Shown: positions 42,724 to 51,207 of the stretch, piece by piece | Numbering within the stretch: position 1 is the stretch's first letter | Layout: each line of letters starts with the position of its first letter | Source of the DNA: Gammaproteobacteria bacterium | GTDB lineage: Bacteria; Pseudomonadota; Gammaproteobacteria; Ga0077536 | Reading direction: 5' to 3' | DNA: 64,000 nt | NCBI GenBank assembly: GCA_020849475.1 | Contig: JADLGE010000033.1 | Location: 1-64,000 of the forward strand | Notes under the pieces: model-generated | Database searches by the model: none | What the model was told of the DNA's origin: nothing | What the model saw: only the letters and a program-made list of their open reading frames with translations | Translations under genes and position numbers: made by a program

Positions 42724-44832
42724 TTGAGTTCCTACCTTTGCGGCCTCGATATCGGAGGCACGTTCACCGACTGCGTGTTGATGGATGAAAACGGCCAGAT
42801 CACCATCGCCAAGGCGCCGTCCACCCCATCCAATTTCGCCGAAGGCGTGATCGAGGCCATCTCGCGCGCCGCCGCCAAGATCGGCAAGGACTTGCCGCAA
42901 CTGCTCGACGCCATCAGCGTGCTGGCCCACGGCACCACGGTCGGCACCAACACCATCATCCAGCGCCGCGGCGCCAAGGTCGGATTGATCACCACCAAGG
43001 GTCACAACGATGTGATCCATATCATGCGCGGCTCGCGCGGCCTGTCCGGGCAGGATATCAAACTCATCGTGCACATACCCGAGAGTTCCAAGCCCGAGCC
43101 CCTGATCCCCAAGCGCCTCATCCGCGGCGTGTCCGAGCGCGTCGACTGCTTCGGCAAGATAGTGGTGGACTTGAACGAAGATGAAGCGCGCCAGGCCATC
43201 ATCGAGCTGCGCGACGCCGGCTGCGAAGCGCTCGCCATCTGCACGCTGTGGTCGTTTCTCGAACCGAAACATGAAAAGCGCATCAAGGAACTCGCTCAGG
43301 AACTCGCCCCCGAGCTTTACGTCACCTGCTCGTCTGAACTCGCGCCGAAGTGGGGTGAATACGAGCGCACCACGGCGGTCGCGTTGAATGCCTATATCGG
43401 GCCCGTCACGGTCGGCTATGTCACGCGTCTCGACAAGCAGCTGAAGGCCACGGGTCTCAAGCCGCCGCTGCAGATCACGCAGTGCGCGGGCGGCACCATC
43501 ACCGTGCGCAAGGCCCAGGAAGCGCCGCTTCTGACGCTCGACTCGGGGCCGGTGGCGGGCGTTACCGGCTCGGTGTTTCTGGGCACGCTCATGGAGACGC
43601 CCAACATCATCACCACCGATCTCGGCGGCACCTCGTTCGACGTCGGCGTGATCCACAACGCCGCGCCCATCGTCACCTACAAGAGCCTCGTGCATCAGTA
43701 CGAATACTTCCTGCCCAAGGTCGACGTGCACACGCTCGGCACCGGCGGCGGCAGCAAGGTGCGTGTCGACAAGGCCACGCGTTCCCTGCGCGTCGGACCC
43801 GACAGCGCCGGCGCCGACCCGGGCCCGGTGTGCTATGGCCGCGGCGGCACCGTGCCGACCACCACCGACGCCGATCTCGTATTGGGGTATCTCGATCCCG
43901 ACAACTACGCCGGCGGCACCATGAAGCTCGACCATGCCGCCGCCGCCGCCGCGCTGCAAAAGCTCGCCGATGAAATCGGCATGGACTTGTATGAATTCGC
44001 GAGCGGTGTGGCGACCATCGCCGAATTCCAGATGGCCGACCTCATCCGCAAGATGACGGTCACCAAGGGCCTCGACCCGCGCGAGTTCGTGGTCTATGCC
44101 TTCGGCGGCGCGGGCCCGGTGCACATGGGCGTGGCGGCGCGCGAACTCGGCGTGGCCAAGGTCATCGTGCCGCAGGGCGACACGGCCGCGGTGTGGTGCG
44201 CGTTTGGTGCGGCGTCCGCCGACATCCTGCATGTCGACGAACAGGTCAGCATCATGTCTTCGCCTTTCGAACTGGCGAAGGTCAACGCCATGCTCGAAAA
44301 CCTCCATGACAAGGGCCGCGCGCATCTGACCGAAGACGGCGTCGACGCCAGCCGTCACCAGTTCCGTTTCTCCATCGACATGCGTCATCGCGGCCAGATC
44401 AACGAAGTGGAAGTGAATCTCGACAGCGGCGTGCTCGATCAGGCCGGTCTAGAGCAATTGCGCGAACGCTTCGTTGCGCGCTATGAGCAACTCTACGGCC
44501 GCGGCGCCGCGCTGCGCGGCGCACGCCTGGAAATGGTGACTTTCCGTTGCCGCGCCTCGGCAACTTCACTCAAGCCCAAGCTGGTGGCGGCCAAGGAACT
44601 GACCGACGTCATTGCGGCCGATGCACAGACCGGCACGCGCGACATCTACTGGGCGGAATGGAAGAAGCTGGCACCCACGCCTATCTTCAACGGCTACAAG
44701 CTCAAGCCCGGCAACGCCATTGTCGGGCCGTGCGTGGTCGAGACCACCACGACTTCCATGGTCGTGCATCCGAATCAGCGCATCGCGGTCGATGCGCTGG
44801 GTAATTTCTTGATCGATCCGAACTGGGTTTAA
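42724..44832 (+). CDS. Hydantoinase A-family carboxylase beta subunit (second cluster)
   Basis: A 702-residue ASKHA ATPase. TTG 42724 is preceded by AGGGGAG at a 7-base spacing and gives SSYLCGLDIGGTFTDCVLMDE, the normal N-terminus; an upstream frame from 42667 begins close to the operator and is unlikely. ATTVGTNTIIQRRG-like (HGTTVGTNTIIQRRG), TTDLGGTSFDVGVI, GTGGGSKVRVDK and GADPGPVCYGRGG are the family blocks. It should couple ATP hydrolysis to activation in a ketone carboxylase or oxoprolinase-like reaction. Clearly a distant paralog of the beta subunit at 36-38 kb. First gene of an operon with the alpha-gamma fusion. Confidence 0.87.
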   Translation: MSSYLCGLDIGGTFTDCVLMDENGQITIAKAPSTPSNFAEGVIEAISRAAAKIGKDLPQLLDAISVLAHGTTVGTNTIIQRRGAKVGLITTKGHNDVIHIMRGSRGLSGQDIKLIVHIPESSKPEPLIPKRLIRGVSERVDCFGKIVVDLNEDEARQAIIELRDAGCEALAICTLWSFLEPKHEKRIKELAQELAPELYVTCSSELAPKWGEYERTTAVALNAYIGPVTVGYVTRLDKQLKATGLKPPLQITQCAGGTITVRKAQEAPLLTLDSGPVAGVTGSVFLGTLMETPNIITTDLGGTSFDVGVIHNAAPIVTYKSLVHQYEYFLPKVDVHTLGTGGGSKVRVDKATRSLRVGPDSAGADPGPVCYGRGGTVPTTTDADLVLGYLDPDNYAGGTMKLDHAAAAAALQKLADEIGMDLYEFASGVATIAEFQMADLIRKMTVTKGLDPREFVVYAFGGAGPVHMGVAARELGVAKVIVPQGDTAAVWCAFGAASADILHVDEQVSIMSSPFELAKVNAMLENLHDKGRAHLTEDGVDASRHQFRFSIDMRHRGQINEVEVNLDSGVLDQAGLEQLRERFVARYEQLYGRGAALRGARLEMVTFRCRASATSLKPKLVAAKELTDVIAADAQTGTRDIYWAEWKKLAPTPIFNGYKLKPGNAIVGPCVVETTTTSMVVHPNQRIAVDALGNFLIDPNWV

Positions 44833-44843
44833 GGGGAGCACCT

Positions 44844-47132
44844 ATGCCACGCATCAGCGAAATGACCGATGTCGATTTCAACGGCATCGAAAACCCCTAC
44901 GTGCCGCCCAAAGAGCTGCGCATCTCGCCCAAGTTGAGATTGCACAAGCAGTGGGATGAGAACGTCGATCCGGTGACCTATGAAGTCGTCCGCCACAACC
45001 TGTGGCAGATCAACGAAGAGCACGGCGCCACCATCCAGCGTCTGTCGGGCTCGCCGGTTGCCATGTATGCGCTCGATCTGAATCCGTCGATTCTGACCGA
45101 GGACGCCGAGTTCGTGTATTTCGGCCCCTACATGCAATACATGTCCGGTGTGACCGACACCCAGGTCAAGTGGACCATGGAGTTCCGCTCCGACAACCCC
45201 GGCATCAATGAAGGCGACATGTTCATCGCCAATGACCCGTGGGTGGGCGCCGCCCATCAGCAGGACGTGATGCTGCTGTGTCCGGTGTTCTGGGAAGGCG
45301 AACTGTTCTGCTGGGTGACCAACTGCCTGCATCAGTACGATATTGGCGGCATCACGCCCGGCAGCTTCTGCCCGTCGGCCGAATCGGTCTATGAAGAAGG
45401 CATCATGCTGCCGCCGCTCAAGATCATCGAGAACTACGAGATTCGGCGCGACATCGAGGCGGTGTATCTGCGTGCGTCGCGCAAGCCACAACTGGTGGCG
45501 CTGGACTTCCGCGCGCAGGTGGCCGGCAACACCACCGCCCGTGACCGCGTGCTGGAACTCATCAAGCGTTATGGCGCCTCGACCGTCAAAGGCGTGATGA
45601 AGCGTGTCATCGACAACTCCGAGAAATCGTATCTCGAGAAGATGGCGCGTCTGCCTGACGGCGAATGGCATGACCGCACCTATATCGAAGCCTGCCGCCC
45701 CGGCGATCGCCGCACCCATCGCGTGGTGCTCGGCATGCGCAAGGAAGGCACCAAGCTGACCTTCTTCAACGACGGCTCGGCGCCGCAGGAAGGCGCGATG
45801 AATGCCACCTACTCCGGCTGGCGCGGTTCGATCATGGTCGCCATCAACGAGCTTCTGTGCTGGGACCAGTACTTCGCCTGCGGCGGCGCGCTGCGTCACG
45901 TCGAATTCGACCCGACGCCCGGCACTTTGAACTGCGCGAACTTCCCGGCCTCGGTCTCGACCGCGCCGATTCAGTCGATGGAGATCTCGCTGTATCCCGC
46001 CTACAACGTCATCTCCAAGATGATTTATCCGGACGCCGAACTGCGCCGCGACATCATGTGCATCGGCGGCACCAGCCAATGGCCGGCGACCTTGTTCCGC
46101 GGCATCGATCAATGGGGCGAGCGTTACGGTTACTTGCTGGTCGATCCGATAGGCGGCGCCATCGGTGCGTTCTCCATGGCCGACGGCATCAACACCGGCG
46201 GCCAGGCACGCACGCCCATCTGCCAGTTGCCGAACATCGAACACACCGAGCAGAGTTTTCCGGTGCTGTTCCTGTATCGCAAGGAACTGCCGGATTCCGG
46301 CGGCGCCGGCCAATATCGTGGCGGCTTGTCGGCGGAGTCGTGCTTCATTCCGCACAACACCGACTTCATCACCCAGGACACTTTGTCGTCCGGCAATGCC
46401 ACGCCTACATCACCGGGCATGATGGGCGGCTATCCGTCCACCACCAATGCCTACACCTTCCTGCGTGAGACCAATATCTTCGAGAGTATCCAACAGCGCA
46501 CCATGCCCGGTGACACCTCGGAGATCAGCGGTCGCGAGGAAGTGCTGCAACTACGCCAGGAGAATTTCCAGCAGCACGCGGCCGATGTCTACGCGGTGCG
46601 CTGGACTGGCGGTGGCGGCTTCGGCGATCCCTTTGACCGAGCGCCGGCCGACATCGAGAAGGATCTCGAGGATTACGCCATCACGCCCGAGGCGGCGCGC
46701 AGCATCTACGGCGCGGTGCTCGATACGCAAGGCAATGTCGACATCGAGGCGACCGCCGCCGAGCGCGCGCGCATTCGCCGCAGTCGTTTGAACGGCGGCG
46801 CCGGCAAGACCCGCGCCGGCGAGCTGGTCTTTCAAGCCAGCCCCTTGCTCGACGCGCGGCGCGACGGCCAGGGCAACTATTGGGCCTGCGGCAAGTGTTC
46901 GGCCGATCTCGGCCCGCTCAACGACAACTACAAGCATCACTGCATACGCGAAGACAACCCGGTGTCGAGTTCCAATCCGCTGATTGGCGACCCGGCGCGT
47001 TACATCGACGATGCCGTGAGTTTCCGGCAGTTCTTCTGCACCGGCTGCGGCGCGCTCATCGACAACGAGATCGCGGTATCCAGCGACGGCTTGTTGCACG
47101 ACGTGGTACCGGCGCTGTCAATGTGCGAATGA
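44844..47132 (+). CDS. Hydantoinase B-family carboxylase alpha subunit fused to gamma-like zinc domain
   Basis: A 762-residue protein. Residues 1 to about 640 are hydantoinase B, with the metal-site segment FIANDPWVGAAHQQDV (A129-N-D131, H138), which lacks the first His seen in the acetone carboxylase-like paralog (HND). Residues about 675-760 mirror the separate gamma subunit: C682-x2-C685, DNYK at 694-697, then C732-x2-C735-G and a similar LIDNEIAV tail. AAGGGGAG precedes the ATG. So this is a natural alpha-gamma fusion. The last codons (SMCE and stop) lie inside a family A repeat. The substrate is probably a ketone different from acetone, but this is inference. Confidence 0.86.
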   Translation: MPRISEMTDVDFNGIENPYVPPKELRISPKLRLHKQWDENVDPVTYEVVRHNLWQINEEHGATIQRLSGSPVAMYALDLNPSILTEDAEFVYFGPYMQYMSGVTDTQVKWTMEFRSDNPGINEGDMFIANDPWVGAAHQQDVMLLCPVFWEGELFCWVTNCLHQYDIGGITPGSFCPSAESVYEEGIMLPPLKIIENYEIRRDIEAVYLRASRKPQLVALDFRAQVAGNTTARDRVLELIKRYGASTVKGVMKRVIDNSEKSYLEKMARLPDGEWHDRTYIEACRPGDRRTHRVVLGMRKEGTKLTFFNDGSAPQEGAMNATYSGWRGSIMVAINELLCWDQYFACGGALRHVEFDPTPGTLNCANFPASVSTAPIQSMEISLYPAYNVISKMIYPDAELRRDIMCIGGTSQWPATLFRGIDQWGERYGYLLVDPIGGAIGAFSMADGINTGGQARTPICQLPNIEHTEQSFPVLFLYRKELPDSGGAGQYRGGLSAESCFIPHNTDFITQDTLSSGNATPTSPGMMGGYPSTTNAYTFLRETNIFESIQQRTMPGDTSEISGREEVLQLRQENFQQHAADVYAVRWTGGGGFGDPFDRAPADIEKDLEDYAITPEAARSIYGAVLDTQGNVDIEATAAERARIRRSRLNGGAGKTRAGELVFQASPLLDARRDGQGNYWACGKCSADLGPLNDNYKHHCIREDNPVSSSNPLIGDPARYIDDAVSFRQFFCTGCGALIDNEIAVSSDGLLHDVVPALSMCE

Positions 47133-47177
47133 ATTCGCACCTACAGGGCCCCTTGTAGGTGCGAACTTGTGCGCACT
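47120..47177. repeat. Family A inverted pair containing a stop codon
   Basis: AATGTGCGAATGAATTCGCA followed by CCTAC (47120-47144) and its inverted partner TGTAGGTGCGAACTTGTGCG with CACT (47154-47177), separated by 9 bases that read GGGCCCC centrally. The TGA within the first unit is the stop codon of the alpha-gamma fusion gene. Confidence 0.82.
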
Positions 47178-47237
47178 CAAGTGCGCAGCTCTACACACAT
47201 GCCCACGCCGGAAGCCTGGCGTTCAAGGAACTCAGCC

Positions 47238-48023
47238 ATGACTTACGAATTCATCACCGTCACCAAAGCCGACCATGTCACGCGCATCACCTTGAATCGC
47301 CCAGCGGTGATGAATGCCATCAATCAGCAGATGCACGATGAGCTGCAGGCGGCGTTCGATGATTTCGCCAGCGATGACGCGCAGTACTTAGGTGTGGTGT
47401 CGGGCGCTGGCGAGCGTGCGTTTTCGGCCGGCAGCGATCTCAAATCCATCGCCGCGCAAGGCAAGATGCATGTCTATCCGCGCAGCGGCTATGCCGGGCT
47501 CATCGAACGCTTCGATCTCGACAAGCCGCTGATCGCGGCCGTCGATGGCGTGGCGGTCGGCGGCGGCTTCGAAGTGGCGCTGGCCTGCGACATCATCATC
47601 GCCACCCGTCGCTCACGCTTCGGCCTGCCCGAGCCGCTGGTCGGCGCGGTGGCCCTGGGTGGCGGCATGCATCGCCTCGCGCGCCAGGTCGGCCTCAAAC
47701 AGGCCATGGGCATGATCCTGACCGGCGACATGATTGGCGCCGAAGAAGGCTATCGTCTGGGCTTCGTCACCGATCTGGTCGACCACGATGAACTCGATGA
47801 CAGCGTCGCCTCGTGGTGCCAACGCATTCTGCGCTGCGCGCCGCTGTCGATTCGCGCCTCGAAACAGACCGTGATGCGCGGGCTGGATGAGACGAGTCTC
47901 GAACGGGCCATGGCCGCGCAACCGAAATACCCGGCGTTCAAGACCTGGAACGAGTCCAGTGATCGCATCGAAGGCGCGGCGGCGTTTGCCGAAAAGCGCG
48001 CGCCGGATTGGAAGGGACGCTGA
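47238..48023 (+). CDS. Enoyl-CoA hydratase (crotonase family)
   Basis: A 261-residue crotonase; ATG 47238 is chosen for its AAGGAA ribosome site, since earlier starts lie in or next to repeat DNA. FSAGSDLKSIA and DGVAVGGGFEVALACDII form the oxyanion hole; both catalytic Glu positions are retained (GGGFE and LPEPLVG), unlike the crotonase at 38.8 kb, so true hydratase activity is plausible. It follows the alpha-gamma fusion gene by 105 bases containing a repeat pair, probably in the same operon, and may process the CoA ester made from the carboxylated product. Confidence 0.87.
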   Translation: MTYEFITVTKADHVTRITLNRPAVMNAINQQMHDELQAAFDDFASDDAQYLGVVSGAGERAFSAGSDLKSIAAQGKMHVYPRSGYAGLIERFDLDKPLIAAVDGVAVGGGFEVALACDIIIATRRSRFGLPEPLVGAVALGGGMHRLARQVGLKQAMGMILTGDMIGAEEGYRLGFVTDLVDHDELDDSVASWCQRILRCAPLSIRASKQTVMRGLDETSLERAMAAQPKYPAFKTWNESSDRIEGAAAFAEKRAPDWKGR

Positions 48024-48052
48024 GCAGCATTCGGCTCAATCGCCCGAATTTT

Positions 48053-48079
48053 GAATGTCTGACTGAAGTCAGACCCACA
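48053..48079. repeat. Solitary family B unit with compensatory stem changes
   Basis: GAATGTCTGACTGAAGTCAG followed by ACCCACA. Compared with the common stem GTCAGACT/AGTCTGAC, this unit reads TCTGACT/AGTCAGA: both arms have changed so that pairing is kept. Confidence 0.75.
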
Positions 48080-48083
48080 CCAT

Positions 48084-49367
48084 TCATTCGTGGACAGACA
48101 CCTCGTGCACTCTTGCATGCAGGCGCCGCAATCCCAGCCACACCGCCAGCGCGATCACCGGAATGCTGAGCGCGGTCGCGACTTCAGGCGCGATGGCAAT
48201 ACCGAAAGCATGCGCGCCCTTGGCGAGATAGCCGACCAGGCCGCTGCCGTAGTAGGTGACGGCCGCGACTGACAAACCTTCCACCGCACTCTGCAGCAGC
48301 AATTGCGCCTGCTGACGGCGATTCATGGCGTCGAGCAGCTGGGCGCTGCTCTGCTGTTGCTCAATCTCGACACGCGTGCGCAACAGGTTTGAAACGCGCG
48401 AGATGCGCTCCGACAAAGCTTGTTGGCGACGCGCTGCCCACGCGCAGGTCTGCATGGCCGGCAGCAGACGCCGCTCCATGAATTCACGCAAGGTCTGCAG
48501 ATTGGCGGTGCGCACTTCGCGCAGTTCGTCGATGCGTCTTTGCACGAGTTCGAAATAGGCGGCGCTCGCCGAGAAGCGCGCATGGGTCCGCGCGTAGAGG
48601 CCTTCGACATCGGCGGCAAGCTGGGTGAGCTGACGCAACAACTCGGGTTCGCCCTCGGCGCTGGCGCTGCGTATGCGCTCCGCGACCGCCGCGAGATCGC
48701 GTTCGGCGGTGGCGAGTGCAGCGCTCACTTCGCGTGCGGCCGGCATGCCAAGCAGCGCCATCATGCGATAGGTTTCCACTTCCACCACACGCTGCACCAG
48801 CCGCCCCAGGCGTTGCGGGGACATGTCTGCGGCCACGATCACCCAGCGCCCGAAGCCGCCGTCGCGCAGGCGAAAATCGGTGTAGACCTTGGCCGCGCCC
48901 TCCATCGCCGCGCAGCCGACCAGGCTGTCGTCATCGAGATCGCGTCGCACCACCACCGGCAGCGTTTCATCGTTGCCGCGCGCCGGCAGCACCAGCACGT
49001 TGAGACCGATGAGCCAGCGTCCCGGCAGACCGGCAAGCCACTGCGGCGGCAGTTCGCCCAACGGCGACACGCTGAAATTCGCGGCATCTTCGGGCAGCTC
49101 TCGCCAGAAGGTATAGGTCTGGAATTCGGTGTGCTTTTCCCAGCGCAGATGCACGCCGCCGACGTCGAGGCTGAGGTGGTTGGCGTCGTCCGCCGGCAGC
49201 GGCAGATGACGGTCGCGCAAGAGCTGACATAGATGCGCATGGGTGTCGCCGGCATCGGCGTCGGCCATGCCGACATGGGTCAGCAGCAGCGGCGCGGTAA
49301 GCCGCTCGTAAGGCCGCGCATGCACCTCGTGGTGCAGCGCTTCACGCTGGGGATGGACGTGCTTCAT
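48084..49367 (-). CDS. DUF3422 family membrane protein
   Basis: A 427-residue protein. HPQREALHHEVHARPYERLTAPLLLTHVGM at the N-terminus is the DUF3422 hallmark. A long helical, coiled-coil-like stretch (about 225-355) precedes two C-terminal membrane segments (about 362-382 and 389-412). DUF3422 proteins are inner-membrane proteins of unknown function found mainly in proteobacteria. It is bounded by family B repeats on both sides and is codirectional with, but separate from, the upstream cytochrome operon. No function can be assigned. Confidence 0.85.
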   Translation of the reverse strand: MKHVHPQREALHHEVHARPYERLTAPLLLTHVGMADADAGDTHAHLCQLLRDRHLPLPADDANHLSLDVGGVHLRWEKHTEFQTYTFWRELPEDAANFSVSPLGELPPQWLAGLPGRWLIGLNVLVLPARGNDETLPVVVRRDLDDDSLVGCAAMEGAAKVYTDFRLRDGGFGRWVIVAADMSPQRLGRLVQRVVEVETYRMMALLGMPAAREVSAALATAERDLAAVAERIRSASAEGEPELLRQLTQLAADVEGLYARTHARFSASAAYFELVQRRIDELREVRTANLQTLREFMERRLLPAMQTCAWAARRQQALSERISRVSNLLRTRVEIEQQQSSAQLLDAMNRRQQAQLLLQSAVEGLSVAAVTYYGSGLVGYLAKGAHAFGIAIAPEVATALSIPVIALAVWLGLRRLHARVHEVSVHE

Positions 49368-49430
49368 GGCGCCACAGCATGGCGTAGCAACCGGCGCTTG
49401 ACCAGCCTGCGAATGCTGCTGGCGATCGTT

Positions 49431-49492
49431 TGTGAGTCAGACTTCAGTCTGACACTACACGGCATCGAATGTCAGACTGAAGCCTGACCCAC
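49431..49492. repeat. Family B inverted pair
   Basis: A reverse unit (TGTGAGTCAGACTTCAGTCT, 49431 to about 49456) and a forward unit (GAATGTCAGACTGAAGCCTG plus ACCCAC, 49467-49492) lie 10 bases apart, just downstream of the heme operon's last gene (stop at 49516). The pair could end that transcript. Confidence 0.83.
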
Positions 49493-49515
49493 AGCAATAC
49501 GGGGCGCGAACAGCC

Positions 49516-51201
49516 TTATTTCAGCTGCGCTTCCTTGGCACGGTGGAAGCCGTGGCAGGTGACGCAGGTCGAGGCGAGCTTGCCTTCGCCGGCATCGCCG
49601 CTGCCATGGCAGGTGCGGCAACTGTCGATGCCGGGCAGCATGACGTCGGCGCTGGTCTCGGATTTCTTCGCGTTCACATGGCAATCGGTGCAAGCCTGGG
49701 TGTCATGCTGCTTGTGGCTGAAGTTGGCCGCCGGCAGCCACGCCTTGGGAATGCGCACCGGGTCGATATGCCAGGCATCGGCGCCGCTGCTGCCCTTGCC
49801 GGTGGGCGTGACGGTATGGCACTTGCCGCAGGTGGTGTAGGCGAGCATTTCGGCGGTGGTCATCTCGGCGTTGCGCGCCGCCCACGACAGCGCATCCTGC
49901 TTCTCGGCTTCACTTATCGGCTGGCCGGGCACACGGCGCGCCTGCACGCCGTTGGGCGCAAAGGCATTGGGATAGCCGCCACGCAACGCCCAGGCCTGGA
50001 AGTAATCGCTGACGGCATTCACCGCGCCCTTGAGATCGCCATGCGGCACTTCGCGCACCACGTCGCCAGGGATATTGAGCTGGTGACATTCGTGACAGTT
50101 CTTCTCGAAGCTCACCGGCTGCATGCGTCCGCCACCCGGCTCGGCCTGGTGACAATCAGCACACTGCAGTTTGACCGTGCCGCGGGTCGGGCTTTCGATG
50201 CCCTTGGCATCGAGATGGCCCTGGTGCGAGAACTCGATGCCGGGCGTTTCACGCAGCGCCTTGGCATCGGACAGCGCCACGCGCACCGACATCGGCTTGC
50301 CGTCGATTTGATGCACCAGGGTCGGACGGAACTCCGGATGCTCGGCGCCAAAGTTGCGCACGTCGAGCAATTGGGTGTCCTTGAACTTGTCCTTGAGATC
50401 GCGGTGACAGCTCACGCACAGGCTTTCATCGTGGCGCACCAGCGAACTCTTGCCGGTATGTTCATGGTGACATGAAGCGCAGCGCTGGCCCTTGAACAGG
50501 CCGGTCTTGAGGATTTCACTCTCTACGTGATGCGGCGTGTTCTGGTGGCAGTCGAGACAGGCGCTGTTGCGCGTCGGCACGAAGGGAATGGTGTGACAGG
50601 AATTGCAGTTCACGCCGAAATGCGCGTGGGCATCGCTGACCGCACCGCTCTGCCAGGCGTGATCCGACGGCAGCAGCGGCAGCATGCGCAGCCATTTGCC
50701 GGCGCTAGGCACGGTCGCCGAGATCAGCGGCACCAGCAGGAACAGGCCGAGGATGACGGCTGCCGCCGCCAATGCCACCGGCCGCTTGCGCAAACCCGCC
50801 GCGCCGAGGTCGAGGCGCGCGCGCTTCAACAGCGCCGCTTCCATTTCGCGGCCGCGGGTCGAGGTGTCTTCCGAAATCTCGAGGGCGAGGTTGCAGCCCG
50901 CGGCATCACCGACGCGCAGGATGTGACCGCCGAGTTCAACGCGATCGCCGGCGGTCAGCACCGCCGACTGCACCACATCGCCGTTGTAATGAAAGCCCGC
51001 CGCCAGGTGCGATTGCAGCCGCACCTTGCCGTCCTGGCCTTCGATGAGTTCGGCGTGGGCCAGCGCCACGCGCAGATTGGAAAGATGGATGTCCTGATCG
51101 GTGCCACGACCGATCTTCAAACGCGAGCCTGTCAACGGCACTTCGTGCGCCGTGTCGTTGAGCTTGCCCTTATGGGAGACGTAACGGACCAAGATGCGCA
51201 T
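49516..51201 (-). CDS. Membrane-anchored FHA-domain decaheme cytochrome c
   Basis: A 561-residue protein. Residues 1 to about 105 form an FHA-like domain (LKIGRGTDQDIHLSNLRVALAHAEL), which should be cytoplasmic. One membrane helix lies at about 141-163 (PVALAAAAVILGLFLLVPLI). The periplasmic remainder holds ten CxxCH heme motifs: CNSCH, CLDCH, CASCH, CVSCH, CADCH, CHECH, CGKCH, CTDCH, CRTCH and CVTCH (about residues 199 to 550). The FHA signature keeps Gly31-Arg32 and His49 but has Ala-Leu where Ser-Arg of the phosphothreonine pocket is expected (VALAHA for VSRxHA), so phosphopeptide binding may be lost. Last gene of the seven-gene operon, 6 bases after the cytochrome b-like gene. Confidence 0.88.
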   Translation of the reverse strand: MRILVRYVSHKGKLNDTAHEVPLTGSRLKIGRGTDQDIHLSNLRVALAHAELIEGQDGKVRLQSHLAAGFHYNGDVVQSAVLTAGDRVELGGHILRVGDAAGCNLALEISEDTSTRGREMEAALLKRARLDLGAAGLRKRPVALAAAAVILGLFLLVPLISATVPSAGKWLRMLPLLPSDHAWQSGAVSDAHAHFGVNCNSCHTIPFVPTRNSACLDCHQNTPHHVESEILKTGLFKGQRCASCHHEHTGKSSLVRHDESLCVSCHRDLKDKFKDTQLLDVRNFGAEHPEFRPTLVHQIDGKPMSVRVALSDAKALRETPGIEFSHQGHLDAKGIESPTRGTVKLQCADCHQAEPGGGRMQPVSFEKNCHECHQLNIPGDVVREVPHGDLKGAVNAVSDYFQAWALRGGYPNAFAPNGVQARRVPGQPISEAEKQDALSWAARNAEMTTAEMLAYTTCGKCHTVTPTGKGSSGADAWHIDPVRIPKAWLPAANFSHKQHDTQACTDCHVNAKKSETSADVMLPGIDSCRTCHGSGDAGEGKLASTCVTCHGFHRAKEAQLK

Positions 51202-51207
51202 TGTCGT

